From: Haliotis asinina
Taxonomy: Eukaryota; Mollusca; Gastropoda; Lepetellida; Haliotidae
DNA: 64,000 nt
Assembly (NCBI RefSeq): GCF_037392515.1
Contig: NC_090290.1
Coordinates: 32,943,753-33,007,752 of the forward strand
Direction of reading: 5' to 3'
Shown here: piece by piece, positions 23,906 to 36,619 of the stretch
How positions within the stretch are numbered: the first letter of the stretch is position 1
How the letters are laid out: the number at the start of each line of letters is the position of its first letter
Position numbers and translations under genes: made by a program
The notes under the pieces: generated by a model
Told to the model about the DNA's origin: nothing
What the model saw: the letters and a program-made list of their open reading frames with translations, nothing else
The model's database searches: none

Positions 23906-25361
23906 CTGCAACAAACATTTTAGATAATAATAATCATACACATTATACCCAGCCTCATTACAGCTTCATCCTACTTGGTATTCTTTCATGACTGGGTGAA
24001 CACTGGCATTTATTTAACCAAGTCACTTCTGAACAAGGTAACCCAACACACTCTGCAACTAGTCCTTCACTTCACCTGATTTTCTGTTTGTGCCATATGA
24101 TAAATATGTCATGGCCACAGCTATCTCAACTATCTCATTGGCATGTTTATAAGGTGACATACATGCATACAATGCAGAGAGCAAAGACTGAGAATTTCCA
24201 CATAGGCTTAAATATGGCATCTGTTAAGCTGTTACCTGATGAAATGATTGATTTATCATCAACAGTATTCTTTCCGTGTGTTTAGTTTGAATCATCAGTA
24301 GTCTCCAATACTGGAACATCTTGATTCAAATAAATTTATCAATTCCTTCTATGTTCAGGAAAGAGGGTGATGAAAATTATCAAATTGACCAAGCCCTTCC
24401 GGTAGAATATGTGCCGCACTAAGAAATAACTTCATTTGCAAACATAATACTTCATCTTTGCAAACCTGTTGAGGATAATAAACTTTATCAATAGCATATA
24501 CATAACTGGGTTGCCAGCAGGAAGAAAGGAATGTATTTTACTAATTTTCACCAGGAAGCAAGTATCCACTGCCCAGATTTCACTAGCTCCATCATATGCT
24601 TCTACCTCTATCCCAGATCAAAGCTAAAACAATTTCACACATGAGAACATATGTGATGGCATTTCCATCAGAGAAGTATGTATGCTACTTTGCATTACAA
24701 CATTGTAATAATCTTGCTGTATCTAGTGTGGGTAGGGGTAATGTACACAAAATATATTTCCTCTAGATTTGAAAGAAACCCAATATCACCAAGCAAAATA
24801 AATTCACTTTTAATATGTTTATACTGAAGTCAACCCAAAGGTACTGAGTAGTGTCACAGCTGTCATGATGCTATTTGAACATTTCAAACGTGTAAGAAAC
24901 ATTTCGACCAGTTATTTTATATGTCTGCCATTACTTGTTTTCAAATGGTTAGATAGTTAAGTGAAAGAATCAATTCTTGGAAAAAAATTCCTCTCCAGTA
25001 CCCTTTATTTTCATGTTTACAGTTTCATATTAATATTCACATGTTGACTAAGCACAGATGATGTGTCTTTTCCAATGGGATCACATTTAAGTATCCGTAA
25101 GTAAAGTCACCAAATATTATAACTACCCATAATGAGGTGTCTGTCATCATTTTGCTGCTTTCTGTTCATTGCCACAGCTGTGTCTATTTACTTTGACTAA
25201 TACTGAGTTGTATCAGTTCTCACAAAGACTGGTTTCTTGCCCAGTGACGTGTGACCAACAACAGATTGTTCTCATGAAACTTTGACTGAAGGAGCTTCAG
25301 AGTCCTACAGATAACATGTTTAGTATTGGCATCTTAGAAAGCTTTGTTCTCTTCAAATGTG
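23906..25361. other. region upstream of the dynein exon
   Basis: Presumed intron of the minus-strand dynein gene. AT-rich. Short open pieces occur on the minus strand but none has both splice signals and family similarity. Confidence 0.4.
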
Positions 25362-25527
25362 AGTGAGTTAGTATGACTTAAGCTGCTTTCAGCAATATTA
25401 CAGCTATATAATGCTGGGGACACCAGATATAGGCTTTACACATTGTACCCTTGTGGGGAATCAAATCCAGGTCTTCAGTGTGACCAATGCATGCTTTAGC
25501 CATCAAGTCTACTCAACCCATCTCACC
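25362..25527 (-). mobile_element. SINE A, degenerate, minus orientation
   Basis: Read on the + strand: gtgagtgag, then cagcaatattacagct, ggggacacca, acattgtacccttgtgggg and a B-box-like aatcaaatccagg. This is the reverse complement of the tRNA-headed SINE seen cleanly at 44992-45157. Confidence 0.75.
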
Positions 25528-26472
25528 CCACTTCAAAAGAAAACTGTCAAAACCAGAGACTACAGACAATTGTTATTACAAGCAACATTTATTTGAAAAG
25601 CATCTTCTAATGTTTCTAATCCATCAAAGATAAACAGCTATTGCAGATAAAAACAAGAATCTCAACAATTTCTGTTGTAATTTCTGATTAGGGCTCTTGT
25701 TTTCAGGCAACTTCATCTTCGAACCATAAAACAAAACGTGATGCCATAGTTACAAAGAAAAGTGAGACCCTGTGCCAGAATACTGGGAAAGAATAGGGAG
25801 AAGAAAAAGAGGATGTGTGGATGGATTTCATTATATCTGTACCATTAGTAACATGAGGTTGTTCATCATAGTGATGATTTTGATCTTAGAAAAGATGGAA
25901 ATCAATTGCTATGCATTGTTCACAAAGTTCTTTTTTAAAGATGGGAACAAAAGCCTTTAAATGTCAAAGGTAAGTAAGAGATGTGCAGGCAAGCTTCAGT
26001 GTACGCTGATAGCCCAGTGTTCCCCCAACTCTCTCTATGGCTTGATGGTGGTGGCTGTTCATGATCTTTGTGATTCATCACACAGCCTCCACAATTGCTG
26101 CCAGCATCATTTCTATCTAAGTCATTCCCTGAGAATGCACAACAAACCATAAACTTCTTGCTTCACAGACAACTGTGGCTTATTATTTTGAAAAGGAATC
26201 TCTTTGTGTTGAATCAGACAAATGCATATGGTTCATGTACCCAAATCAGAGACAGAACATTAATGGACATAGTTCTTCATATGGCCAGTTGGTGAGTTTG
26301 TTATGTAAGAGGGACTTTCAGAATCCTTGCTGGGTGAATACTGTCCTGTATATCTTGATTTATGAAAGGTACTTTGTGAAAAGCTAAAATCTCTTAAAGG
26401 AAATATAATAAACATAATATCCTCTGTTCATAAACAAAGGGGCAAAGAACGTTATATTCTAGTAGCTCAATT
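25528..26472. other. unassigned sequence
   Basis: AT-rich. Several short open frames overlap on both strands with no recognisable domains. Nothing supported. Confidence 0.4.
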
Positions 26473-27323
26473 TATCACACAATGGGTAGTGTTCGGCAGG
26501 ATAAAGCCTACGGATATTTTCGGTATCCGTTGGGGTCATATACAGATACCGATGCAAATTAGAGAGGTCATATGCAAATTTTAGGGACTACTTCCACACT
26601 GTAAACAAATATGGCGTCACGTCCATCTATCGGTGACCGTGTCCAGATTGACATCCATGATTATGGTACTGTGAGTGCCTTGATGAGAGAAAATTGTTAA
26701 CTCGTAATGATACATGGGACTGATTACGACTTCACAGCACCGAAACGCTGGCGTCTTGCAATCATTGACTCGGACAGCAGCCAGGAAAATCTCGAATGAA
26801 CTGTTTGACACTTTGTCAGTTGACAAGTGCGCTTGCAAAATGCCTCGTGAACAGTAGAATTATTGTTGAAAAGCATAACTGAAATTTTTCCAAATTCCAC
26901 ACGTTTTTTGTCATTTTTCAAACTAAGTTAATATTTGTTGACAATAATACGCTCTTTAACATAAAAGCTGAGTTGGAACTACATGACGAAACACAGTCAA
27001 ATGAGTGATCAGTAGAAAACTGAGTCACCGAGCTTGTGACGTCACGTATTACTACGCACATATTTGTGACGTCATAGATATGCGGGCACATCTCAGGAAG
27101 TTTAGTTTCATGGTCTGTGGCAAATGATATCACATTTTTTCAAGTTTTAAAGTAAGCATGACATTGTATGATGAATAAGTTATCACACTAGTGTGTTTTG
27201 GGATGGTTAATATCCTGCATTAGGAATAAACACTATGTATTCAGCTCACCAAGGCTTGCTAAATATAATGTTTATTCCCAACACAGGATATTAACCATCC
27301 CAAAACACACTCACATGATAACC
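26473..27323. repeat. CRE-bearing element, copy 1, with terminal hairpin
   Basis: Starts tatcacacaatgggtagtg and shares blocks with 27382-28025: catatacagata, gatgcaaattaga, gtcatatgcaaatttta, atatttgtgacgtca, tagtttcatg-tctgtggcaa and aaggcttgc-aa. It contains TGACGTCA at 27037-27044 and 27067-27074. Its right end carries a large inverted repeat (27178-27235 against 27266-27323). Confidence 0.65.
27178..27323. repeat. large inverted repeat (hairpin)
   Basis: The left arm (27178-27235) includes tgtgttttgggatggttaat; the right arm (27266-27323) includes its reverse complement attaaccatcccaaaacaca. The arms are about 58 bp with few mismatches and the spacer about 30 bp. It may be the end of a foldback transposon. 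Confidence 0.8.
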
Positions 27324-27381
27324 TATATGTCTTTTTAATCAATGAAAATATTTGCTGCAATACTATTGAGATTGATTTGAC

Positions 27382-28025
27382 TATCATACAATGGATAGTG
27401 TTGTTAGGCAACGGATATTTCTGGCATCCATTGGGACCATATACAGATATTGATGCAAATTAGAATGGTCATATGCAAATTTTAAGGAGTACTTTCAGTG
27501 TTAAAAAACATGGCATCAAACCCATCTCTTGGCGATCATGTCCCGATTGATATGATCCATGAAAATTCAAGCCTGGCAATGATACCTGACAGAAATTCAC
27601 AGGCTTACAAAGATACCTACATCATTTCCCCAAACAACTTTCAGTGTTAACGAGCAAAACATGTCACATGAACATTAAAAGTGTATTTGTTCAAAAGGTT
27701 ATTTCAAGGTTTCTGAAAAGTGGTTTTACACAGGTTTGTTTGTATTTTTCAAAAGTAACCCAAGACTTTTGGACAACTGGACAATAGATGCTTTAACATA
27801 AAAACTTACTGGGAACTAGATGACCTAACACAGTCAGTTTAGTGATCAGTCACACTGAGCAAGTGATGTAACGTATTACTAAGCACATATTTGTGACGTC
27901 ATGCACATTCCACGATTTTTAGTTTCATGATCTGTGGCAACTGAAATAATTTTTTTTTGAAATGATAATTTAAGAAAGGCTTGCAGAATACAATGTTTAT
28001 TCCAAATATTCCTATATATATCCTG
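27382..28025. repeat. CRE-bearing element, copy 2
   Basis: Diverged direct copy of 26473-27323, in the same order and orientation, starting tatcatacaatggatagtg. One perfect TGACGTCA is kept (27894-27901); the other is degenerate (tgatgtaacg near 27865). It lacks the complete hairpin. Confidence 0.65.
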
Positions 28026-28095
28026 AGGGGATACATTACTGATCACCTGAGATAACTCTCCTCATGAATTTCATACCCCATCAAGCAATTTCGGT

Positions 28096-29297
28096 ATGAC
28101 TAGGAAACCTATCAGTCACCTGGGTTGACCATATCCTCACAACTAGGAGACCAATCTGTCACCTGGGTTGACCATATCTTCACAACTAGGAGACTTGTCA
28201 GTCACCTGGGTTGCCCATATCTTCACAACTAGGAGACTTGTCAGTCACCTGGGTTGACCATATCCTCACAACTAGGAGACTTGTCAGTCACCTGGGTTGA
28301 CCATATCCTCACAACTAGGAGACTTGTCAGTCACCTGGGTTGACCATATCTTCACAACTAGGAGACTTGTCAGTCACCTGGGTTGACCATATCCTCACAA
28401 CTAGGAGACTTGTCAGTCACCTGGGTTGACCATATCCTCACAACTAGGAGACCAATCTGTCACCTGGGTTGCCCATATCCTCACAACTAGGAGACTTGCC
28501 CATATCCTCACAACTAGGAGACTTGTCAGTCACCTGGGTTGCCCATATCCTCACAACTAGGAGACTTGTCAGTCACCTGGGTTGCCCATATCAGTCACCT
28601 GGGTTGCCCATATCCTCACAACTAGGAGACTTGTCAGTCACCTGGAATGACCATATCTTCACAACTAGGAGACTTGTCAGTCACCTGGGTTGACCATATC
28701 CTCACAACTAGGAGACTTGTCAGTCACCTGGGTTGACCATATCCTCACAACTGGGAGACCTGTCCATCACCTGCATTGCCCATATCCTCACAACTAGAAG
28801 ACCTGTCCGTCACCTGGGTTGACCATATCTTCACAACTAGGAGACCTGTCCGTCACCTGGGTTGACCATATCCTCACAACTAGGAGACTTGTCAGTCACC
28901 TGGGTTGACCATATCTTCACAACTAGGAGACTTGTCAGTCACCTGGGTTGACCATATCTTCACAACTAGGAGACTTGTCAGTCACCTGGGTTGACCATAT
29001 CCTCACAACTAGGAGACTTGTCAGTCACCTGGGTTGACCAGATCCTCACAACTAGGAGACTTGTCAGTCACCTGAGTTGACCATATCTTCACAACTAGGA
29101 GACTTGTCAGTCACCTGGGTTGACCATATCCTCACAACTAGGAGACTTGTCAGTCACCTGGGTTGACCATATCCTCACAACTAGGAGACTTGTCAGTCAC
29201 CTGGGTTGACCATATCCTCACAACTAGGAGACCTGTCCGTCACCTGGGTTGACCATATCCTCACAACTAGGAGACCGATCAGTTGACCATATCCTCA
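28096..29297. repeat. 43-bp minisatellite, about 28 units
   Basis: Tandem units of about 43 bp contain cacctgggttgaccatatc, ctcacaactaggagac and ttgtcagt. Point variants recur (cctcac/ttcac; gttgacc/gttgccc; cttgtcagt/cctgtccgt) and a few units are shortened (near 28497 and 28588). No coding is supported: open frames in it change phase and are by-products. Confidence 0.95.
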
Positions 29298-29385
29298 GCA
29301 TGAACACTTGTTTAGCTAGAGAGTCTGTGAGCTATGTGTATGTGATCAGCACAAGTGTTTCAAGTTGCTTGCATGTATCCTCCCT

Positions 29386-29545
29386 CATTCCTGGAGGGCA
29401 TGGTCACACATTCCTGGAGGGCATGGTCACACATTCCTGGAGGGCATGGTCACACATTCCTGGAGGGCATGGTCACACATTCCTGGAGGGCATGGTCACA
29501 CATTCCTGGAGGGCATGGTCACACATTCCTGGAGGGCATGGTCAC
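29386..29545. repeat. 23-bp minisatellite, seven units
   Basis: Seven near-identical copies of a 23-bp unit containing attcctggagggcatggtca. 23 is not a multiple of 3 and the unit has no stop in the three forward frames, so all three give the same HSWRAW/PGGHGH-type peptides. These are not taken as genes. Confidence 0.95.
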
Positions 29546-29571
29546 GTGCTCAAGCTGGAGGTTTGGGGGCA

Positions 29572-29621
29572 ATAACACCAGAGACCATATAATAGATTAT
29601 TATATGGTCTCTGATAACACC
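29572..29621. mobile_element. perfect 14-bp-arm palindrome flanked by 8-bp direct repeats
   Basis: agagaccatataat (29580-29593), loop agatt, then attatatggtctct (29599-29612). Direct repeats ataacacc sit immediately outside (29572-29579 and 29614-29621). The layout resembles a minimal MITE with target duplication. Confidence 0.6.
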
Positions 29622-31312
29622 TACAACTTATGTGAAACCTTAAATGCTGAATGCTTAACTTATCAGAAAGAAAGTCTGTCAGTGCATCTCTCTGCAATAC
29701 TTACAATGTTAGAATACTTTCAGTAAACACAATGTTCAGATGAACATGTTTTCAACATACATGAAGCATAATTGATTTCAGCTGTTATGTGTTTGCAGGT
29801 CTGCATGCAACAAAATACTATAAGTTAAAATTATTACATTTCTTTATATGAATATGCATTTATGAATATTCTATCGGAAGAAATGCTGCTAAAAAATTAA
29901 AACAGTTATTGTCAAATGAATTCTTACAGTATGCATACTAAGAACAAATATTCTGAATTTGTAACAAATTGTCACAAACACAACACAGATAAACTACAGT
30001 AGTCTATACAACACACAGCTGGGTTACAATCTATAGTCGCAGCTTTATTCCAGAAGTGGATGGGTTGCACTTGTTCATACACTGCTTCTGCAGAAATAGT
30101 TTAGCAAGCTTTGATTCCTCTTGTAAGATTTCCATCAAATATTCACGCATTATGACACAAATAGGAAAAATGGTCCTCCTACATGTGGGACACCCATGTG
30201 TTTTGTGAGACAAGCGGACACCTCAACAACTGCACTACCTAACAACCAGGAAGTGTGTAGGGAATACAGACCACTGCTGTTTTGCTTGATGGTTTTATTG
30301 CCAATAAGCAGCTGTTCAACAGTCACGACATGTACCAGAGTGATACTGATAGCATATAAAAGTAGATAAGACAAAATGATTCCATCCATAAAAGCCTTGA
30401 TACACATCTCACTGGACTATCATACTCCCTCCCTCCAGTGATGTACAGATACTTAACCGCTGAAAAATACTGTCTGGTCACATATTCCTTTTAGACACTG
30501 ATTGGCTGTCACATATTACATTTTGACACACAATGGCTGTCACATATTCCATTTTCACAAAAATGCAGTGTCAAATCTGTTTTGACCGTATAATCTACTT
30601 TGATCCCCTGGAACACCCCAAACCAGGCAGTACAGATCTTCCATACAGGTCAATATTCAGATTTTAAAAGAAGATTCAGTAATTGTGTATAATGTTAATG
30701 ATCCAAATAATTTGTGTATTCTATGTATCACTTTAATTTAAAAGTCTTATTCTCTTCTCTTATTCTCGTATATATCTTTCTATCCCTGTACAATTGGTTA
30801 TTTCACTTTTGCATGTGAGTACTTTAAACAGGAGAGGATTTCACCAAGTTGGAATACCCAATCCATTCTATATAATGTTTAAATCAAACCAGCCAGATGA
30901 CAGCTGAGAATCCTAGGTGGTCACCAGTCCATGTACTATCAACAAACCTGCAACAAAGGACCTAACTTAGCTGCACCACAAGCTGTTTGTTGGACGCAAA
31001 TCCCAATCCACAGTTTATGTTCTGTTAGCACATCCATTGATATTCTATGGTGGTATACCGACTCCAGCCTACTCTCTTTGGCTCAAAAAGGTATTTCCAA
31101 TTCACAGTAGTCACGCTCAGGTACTAACACGGCCATTTGTATGATATACTCGTAGGCCCACTCCCTGCAAGTGCCAGCCATACCAAGTCAGCCATTGTGA
31201 CCAACCCATACCTTTTCCAGTTGCTGTCAATATTCAGAACCAGTTATTCTGCATGAAAAGGTTTTCTATACAAGAAACCCCTAAATCAGCAGTCCTTTGT
31301 CTTTCTCAAGAG
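29622..31312. other. unassigned sequence
   Basis: AT-rich. Two direct-repeat-like lines near 30477-30552 (cacatattcctttt, cacatattacatttt, cacatattccatttt). No gene was recognised. Confidence 0.4.
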
Positions 31313-31488
31313 AGGTGGTGGGGTAGCATAGTGGTTAAAGCATTCGCTTGTCCTGCTGAAGACCGGATTTGATTCCCCATGTGGATACAATATATGAGGC
31401 ACATTTCTGGTGTCTCCTGCTGTGATATTGCTGGAATATTGCTAAATCTGCATAAAACCATTCTCACTCACTAACTCACTTTCTTGAA
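31313..31488 (+). mobile_element. SINE A, near full length
   Basis: Begins ggtggtggggtagcatagtg, contains a B-box-like ggatttgattcc and ccccatgtgg, and ends gctggaatattgctaaa, then aaaacc and repeated actcact. Confidence 0.85.
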
Positions 31489-32574
31489 GACTGGCATTAA
31501 TTTGACTCTCACTATGTGTTTTCTGCAGAAGTTTTCATAAAGGAACTTTCAAATATATATTGACAACACCTACCAAAGGGGAACCTACGTGATAAATGTC
31601 GTCCAGAAATGACATTTTTTCCATGAAGAAGTTTTGGCAAACTGACTACATAATGTCTCCACCTTTGCCTCACAGGAGGTTAATGAGGTGTGTTAATTTG
31701 AGTAATATTCCTCTAGTTTCAGGAGGTGCACGTCTACATTACTGAAGACTGTCAGTCAGGTGGAGTGTTTAAAGTTGTCAATAAAACATCTCCCTGACAG
31801 CTGGCAATGTTGGAGGTATAAAATATGTCAGATGCTGTTTACATAATCATCCCTCCTTTTCAGTATGGATGGGGAGGTGGAGACTGACTGCCCCACAGAC
31901 ACTGGCACCAGGTGCAATACAACTTTACCCCTTTCTCGTTGCAGTACTGGTGAAACAGAAGTAGCACTGTATGCTCTACCAAGTACTTGATGTGGATTCT
32001 TCATTACAACATGTCTACAAGGCAATAAACTCAATTGTTAAATTTGTAGTGACTGACGCAATGTTTACTGCCTCTGACTCTTCTTCATCAAGGCTTTCAT
32101 GACTGTCAGCTTTATAGAAAATGGAGAGATATTAGTATTCAGAGAAGCATATATGAAGTTAATGTTCTGTTTAAATCTGATAATGATAATACACTTGCCG
32201 GATGGTATGATCCATATCCTGTTTCATATCCCATGTAGTTATGGAACCGAACAGACACACTGACAGTAAAGCAGAGCTCTATATCCAGGAGGGAAATCAA
32301 AATCAAAAGATACACAAAGAAAAAAGTGGTCTTGTAATGCTTCAGTGAAGTTAGCTTTTCAAACAGAGTAGATATGGTCCCTGGTGCCTATTTTCAATCT
32401 GGATCTCGATGTAATTAGCACCTTGTGTGAAACTGTAATGTAATTAAGAGTGATCATAAACTCTAACGATGTTCTACACGTAAAATTTGGGCAAAAGAAA
32501 GTGGTGTTTGAACAGCTGGAATAGTGATTGTTTGGAACTCATGAATTCTCAGAGTTCTCAGACATACTGCAATC
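31489..32574. other. unassigned sequence
   Basis: No recognised repeat. A minus-strand open stretch (31828-32034) ends in a stop and looks protein-like in composition (QRERGKVVLHLVPVSVGQSV) but matches nothing I know. Confidence 0.35.
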
Positions 32575-32682
32575 AGTGAGTGAGTGAGTTTAGTTTTATG
32601 CCACTTTTAGCAATAATCCAAAATATCACAGTGGGACACCAGAAAAGGGCTTCACATGTTGTACCCATGTGGGGAATTGTGA
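32575..32682 (-). mobile_element. SINE A, 3' part, minus orientation
   Basis: gtgagtgagtgagtttag, then gccacttttagcaataat, cacagtgggacacc, ggcttcacatg and acccatgtggggaat. The tRNA-like head is missing. Confidence 0.8.
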
Positions 32683-33770
32683 GCAATTGAATGGATTTTG
32701 ACATGGCAATATCTCTGACTATATCCCAGCAGCTTGCACAGAATCAGGGCCAGGGAAATCAGTGGTCAAGAGCATGACAGTAATCTAAGTGATGTACAGT
32801 ATCAGATGGATCAAAAAGGTGACACATCATACCCACCCTCCATCCAGCCATCTGTGGCTACTTGTAGGGGCCTGTAGAGTACACCTGTTCGGACTCACCT
32901 TGACTATGTTACCACAGAAGTAGCAGCCTGTATATATACCTTTGATATAGTTCACTCATCATATTGAAGGCACTATGGTATTTATGAAACAGGTATTAAG
33001 TTCCGCTCAAATGGACATAAGATGGTGTATATCTTACGTATATCAGACAGGCAGAGACTGGAGGTAGAAATAATAAAACCTTTTGGTTATCGAGTTATAA
33101 AACAGGAAGACGGACAAAGTGACAGAAACCTTTTAGTTTCTTGCTCTACAATTTTGGCTGTCTTTTTTTTTTTTTTTTGTTTTTGTACAGTTGGTGTGGA
33201 AGTGACTACAAGTAGCATAGAGTTTCCTGCTGAGCTACTGGTGTATCCAAACACAAGACATTCCTACTGCAACAACAACAATCTGGTAGGCATACTGGCA
33301 CCATCCAAGACTGTTTTCCTGCTTTGTACCTTTGTACATGTAAAACGTTCAGTTACCAAACTTCTTAAATATGCTCTTTTCTCCTATTGAAGTGTTTCTA
33401 GTGTGAAAAAAATTGCTGCTTAACCCTAGCGTTGCTGTTCAGCACTCTACATCAAAATACCTGCCATTTGTAATGATATTTATTCCAACCTCATGTGTTA
33501 AATTATTTTCCCCCATCAAAGCACTGACAGGAAGAAATACTGTATTTGTTGTTGATTTACTTCCTCTTGAAGATCTAAACTCAGATACTCCACACATAAC
33601 TCAAATAACATACTTTCTACATCATCTGGTTTTCTAAGGTGATGTGCTGCATGAGCAACGACTCGGATGTAACTCCTACCATCATCTTTGCCACGCAAAG
33701 CCATGTAGCAGCAAAATATACTACTCAAAATTTGATAAGGATCACTAGGTTATATGTGTGTAATTTGCCA
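32683..33770. other. unassigned sequence
   Basis: A poly-T run lies near 33162-33181. Open frames here have no recognisable domain. Confidence 0.4.
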
Positions 33771-34043
33771 CTAACATAACAAAAGACATAAATTTGACTC
33801 AGAAACGTGTTTACTCAGGTTATGAATGAAAATGCTGTCAATAACCACCCGGATGTTTCCAATGGGAAGGTTGTTCCACTCTTCCACGAGGGCGTTTCTT
33901 TGCTCTGCCAAAGTCGTGGGTTGTGGTCTTCGGCGTGAAAGGACAACCTGCAGCATGTTCCAAACATGCTCAATCAGGTTCAAGTCCATACGCCTTACAC
34001 GTTGAGGGGGCATTGTGTTGATAAACATGGTGTAAACACTCAA
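33771..34043 (-). pseudogene. Tc1/mariner-type transposase remnant, C-terminal DDE end
   Basis: The minus-strand frame contains MDLNLIEHVWNMLQVVLSRR then LVEEWNNLPIGNIRVVIDS. This corresponds to the PDLNPIEHVWD block around the third catalytic acid and the following EEWNNIP helix of Tc1-like transposases. The acid in IEHVW is kept, but the preceding SP has changed and no upstream catalytic core or terminal repeats are recognisable, so it is a decayed fragment. Confidence 0.85.
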
Positions 34044-36456
34044 GTGAGTTTGAAATTTTAGAAAGAATCAGACACCGATGCTGAGTGAAAATCGTGCAAC
34101 GGTAGCAAAAGCATAAACTCCAGGGATTGACTTGGGCTGCGATATCGCGATTTTCTCGCATCAGTTGCTATAAAATCGCACTCAAATCTATCTGCAGTGA
34201 TTTAAAATCGCATCCTGCTCACCTGTATGATAAGAAATAGTAAAGATTTTAAATCTATTTTACTGAGAAAGGATTTGTCATTATTTTGTCCTGTCAAACA
34301 TATTCCCGTTGCTTTCTACCTATTTTTAATCTTCGAAACATAACTTCTGGTATCAAACATCGAACATTGTTACACAGTGCTGCACAAAATGAGCTGCGCT
34401 GCAAGGAGTTTGGCAAACTCTGAGCCTCGCAGTACTGTGTTGTTTGTGCACTGTGTGACGGTGTACAGAGTTGGCATTCGGAAGTTGTGTTCTGCAACAT
34501 CACACAAAGGGCGGTTACCATCCCATTCTATATTAAAATCTTTAAATTCTTAAAGACTACGAAAGAAAACGAAGAAACAACTTGACCCATTCAACACCAT
34601 AGGCTGAAAAATAGGCCAAGACATCACCAGTCTCCAGGCACTGTAGTTCGAAAAATCGACCAGTCAGAAGTCGCATCAAAATGATTTATACTTTTAGGAA
34701 CTTAACTAACATATCATTCATTTATCAAATCTATCACTCTTCATAATGCCTGTCAACACTTATTACATTTCAGATGGCCATACTGTATCGACAAGATTAG
34801 AATTGTAAACTATTTTCCGCAATGTTATTGAAAAAAAGTTTTCTCACACACATGCCTTGGCAACGGGTCCACATCCGAGTTCTCAGTGAGCAAATTAACA
34901 ATGCGTAGAGGATATAACTAAAAAAATCACATAAACTGAAGAATAAAATCAACAACAGTACTCATAAAAATTATCTAACGAACATTATAACTTACTATTT
35001 CATGTCATGTCATTCTTTTTCGTTTATGGTAGGGGTGGGAGGGGGGCGTCATTAGAAACCAATGTTTATCCAATAAAACCACTTCTTACAACTGTGAAAA
35101 TACTCTTGGCAAGGATACAGTCATTTTGTTGATGTTCAGAGCTTTCGAATGATACCCGCCATCAAACGAATCACCTCACATGTCATTCCTTATCAGACAA
35201 AGATTTTAAAACGGAGGTTTTTCACATTGTTGTATCACGTTACCAAGCAAAATGCCACTGATATCGAGAAATACACGACCATACATATTACTTCAGAAAT
35301 CTTTCTAGAATAATTTTCTGATCGTGTATAAATGAACATATGAAAGAAAAAGTGAAGGGGATATCATGGCTTGTTACAAATAAAAAAAAACGATCCAGTT
35401 TTTTCTTCCTTCTTGGTTCATCTGGACATATAAATGTGTATGCCTGCATTTTCATTACAAATTAACTTATTTAAGTTGTAGATGTATTACATGAAAAATA
35501 TGATAAAAAATAACTTTCATATTTATAAACAGTAAGATTAGACCTTTCAACTGGTGTATGATATGTCGTAGCAATAATGATTTATCAGTTGATATTTTCT
35601 CTTGATAAACATAAACTTGATCTATGACCTCGGTGTCATGGCAGTATATGCCTCTGGTTGACTGGTGTTGAAAGAGTTAAGTCGTTGACATTGATGACAA
35701 CCAGAATGGAGACACCAATGGTGATGCTAGTAGATCTACAGACTTTTAATTCATTGCTATTCAGGATTGCTTGACTTGAAATTGATTATGACACTGTCCT
35801 AATTGTCTCGTATTCTTTTTCTTCTGAATGATCATAAACAGTTAAATCTCATAAGATTTGAAAAAATCTCATGTTTTTGATCCCATGTGAGATTCTATCT
35901 CACATGTGTTCTGAGCCAGGTTTATCCCTGAAACTGTGATGAAAAATGCATTTCCCATGGCATGAAATGAACCTGCAAGTTTGTTGAAGACATTTTTGAT
36001 TTCACTTGAACACAATACTACTAGTTATGCAGTTATTAATTTTTTAAAAAGGAAAATATCTATGATCCCTATCAAATTTTGAGTAGTACTTTACACCATG
36101 ATATTGATTTTACAAGGACTACAGCAAATACATTCAAATGTCAAAAAATGATTAGATACCTGAAACATATTACCCAATCAACAGGTAGAAATATAGAATT
36201 TAATAGAGAAACTAGTCACTAGCCTTGTTTTGGTGCAGTTTCCAACAGGGCACCATACACAAAACAAATTCCAACTGAGAGAAATCTTTTTCATTCATCA
36301 CCTAACCTTAGACTCAGAGAGATTAGGTCTGTTTCTCTATTGTTTTATAAATATTCACTGAAAGACAATTCATAAAATTGTTGCAATCAATCAATGGCTT
36401 GCCTCTCCTACATATGATTAATTACGGTTTGCCATGATCGAGGTGGACTACTGCAA
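34044..36456. other. unassigned AT-rich sequence
   Basis: About 2.4 kb with no gene or clear repeat recognised. A G-rich run (gtaggggtgggaggggggcg) lies at about 35030-35049. Confidence 0.4.
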
Positions 36457-36612
36457 CTCCTGCTCTCCCAACAGCCTCACACCTTAGAGCCCCTGCCCTC
36501 CCTACATCCTCACACCTTACAGCCCCTGCACCTCCTTCATCCTCACCTTACAGCCCGTGCCCTCCCTACATCATCACCTTAAGCCCTTGTACTCCCTACA
36601 ACAACTACATCC
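36457..36612. repeat. imperfect C/T-rich tandem repeat
   Basis: About four imperfect units of roughly 35 bp built on tccctacatcctcaccttac and gcccctgcc. Non-coding. Confidence 0.7.
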
Positions 36613-36619
36613 TCATCCA

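Noticed and set aside
24540..24640. Minus-strand ELVKSGQWILAS, resembling a dynein AAA6 segment
   Set aside because: In-frame stops lie just upstream and the flanking splice signals do not give an open exon in any frame.
28096..29545. CRISPR-like regular repeats
   Set aside because: Units are directly adjacent tandem repeats without unique spacers, in a eukaryotic genome.
28469..29726. Open frames with SSQLGDL or HSWRAW/PGGHGH repeats
   Set aside because: Products of the 43-bp and 23-bp minisatellites; neither unit length is a multiple of three.
31828..32034. Minus-strand open end (QRERGKVVLHLVPVSVGQSV)
   Set aside because: Protein-like composition only; no acceptor is clearly better than chance and no family was recognised.
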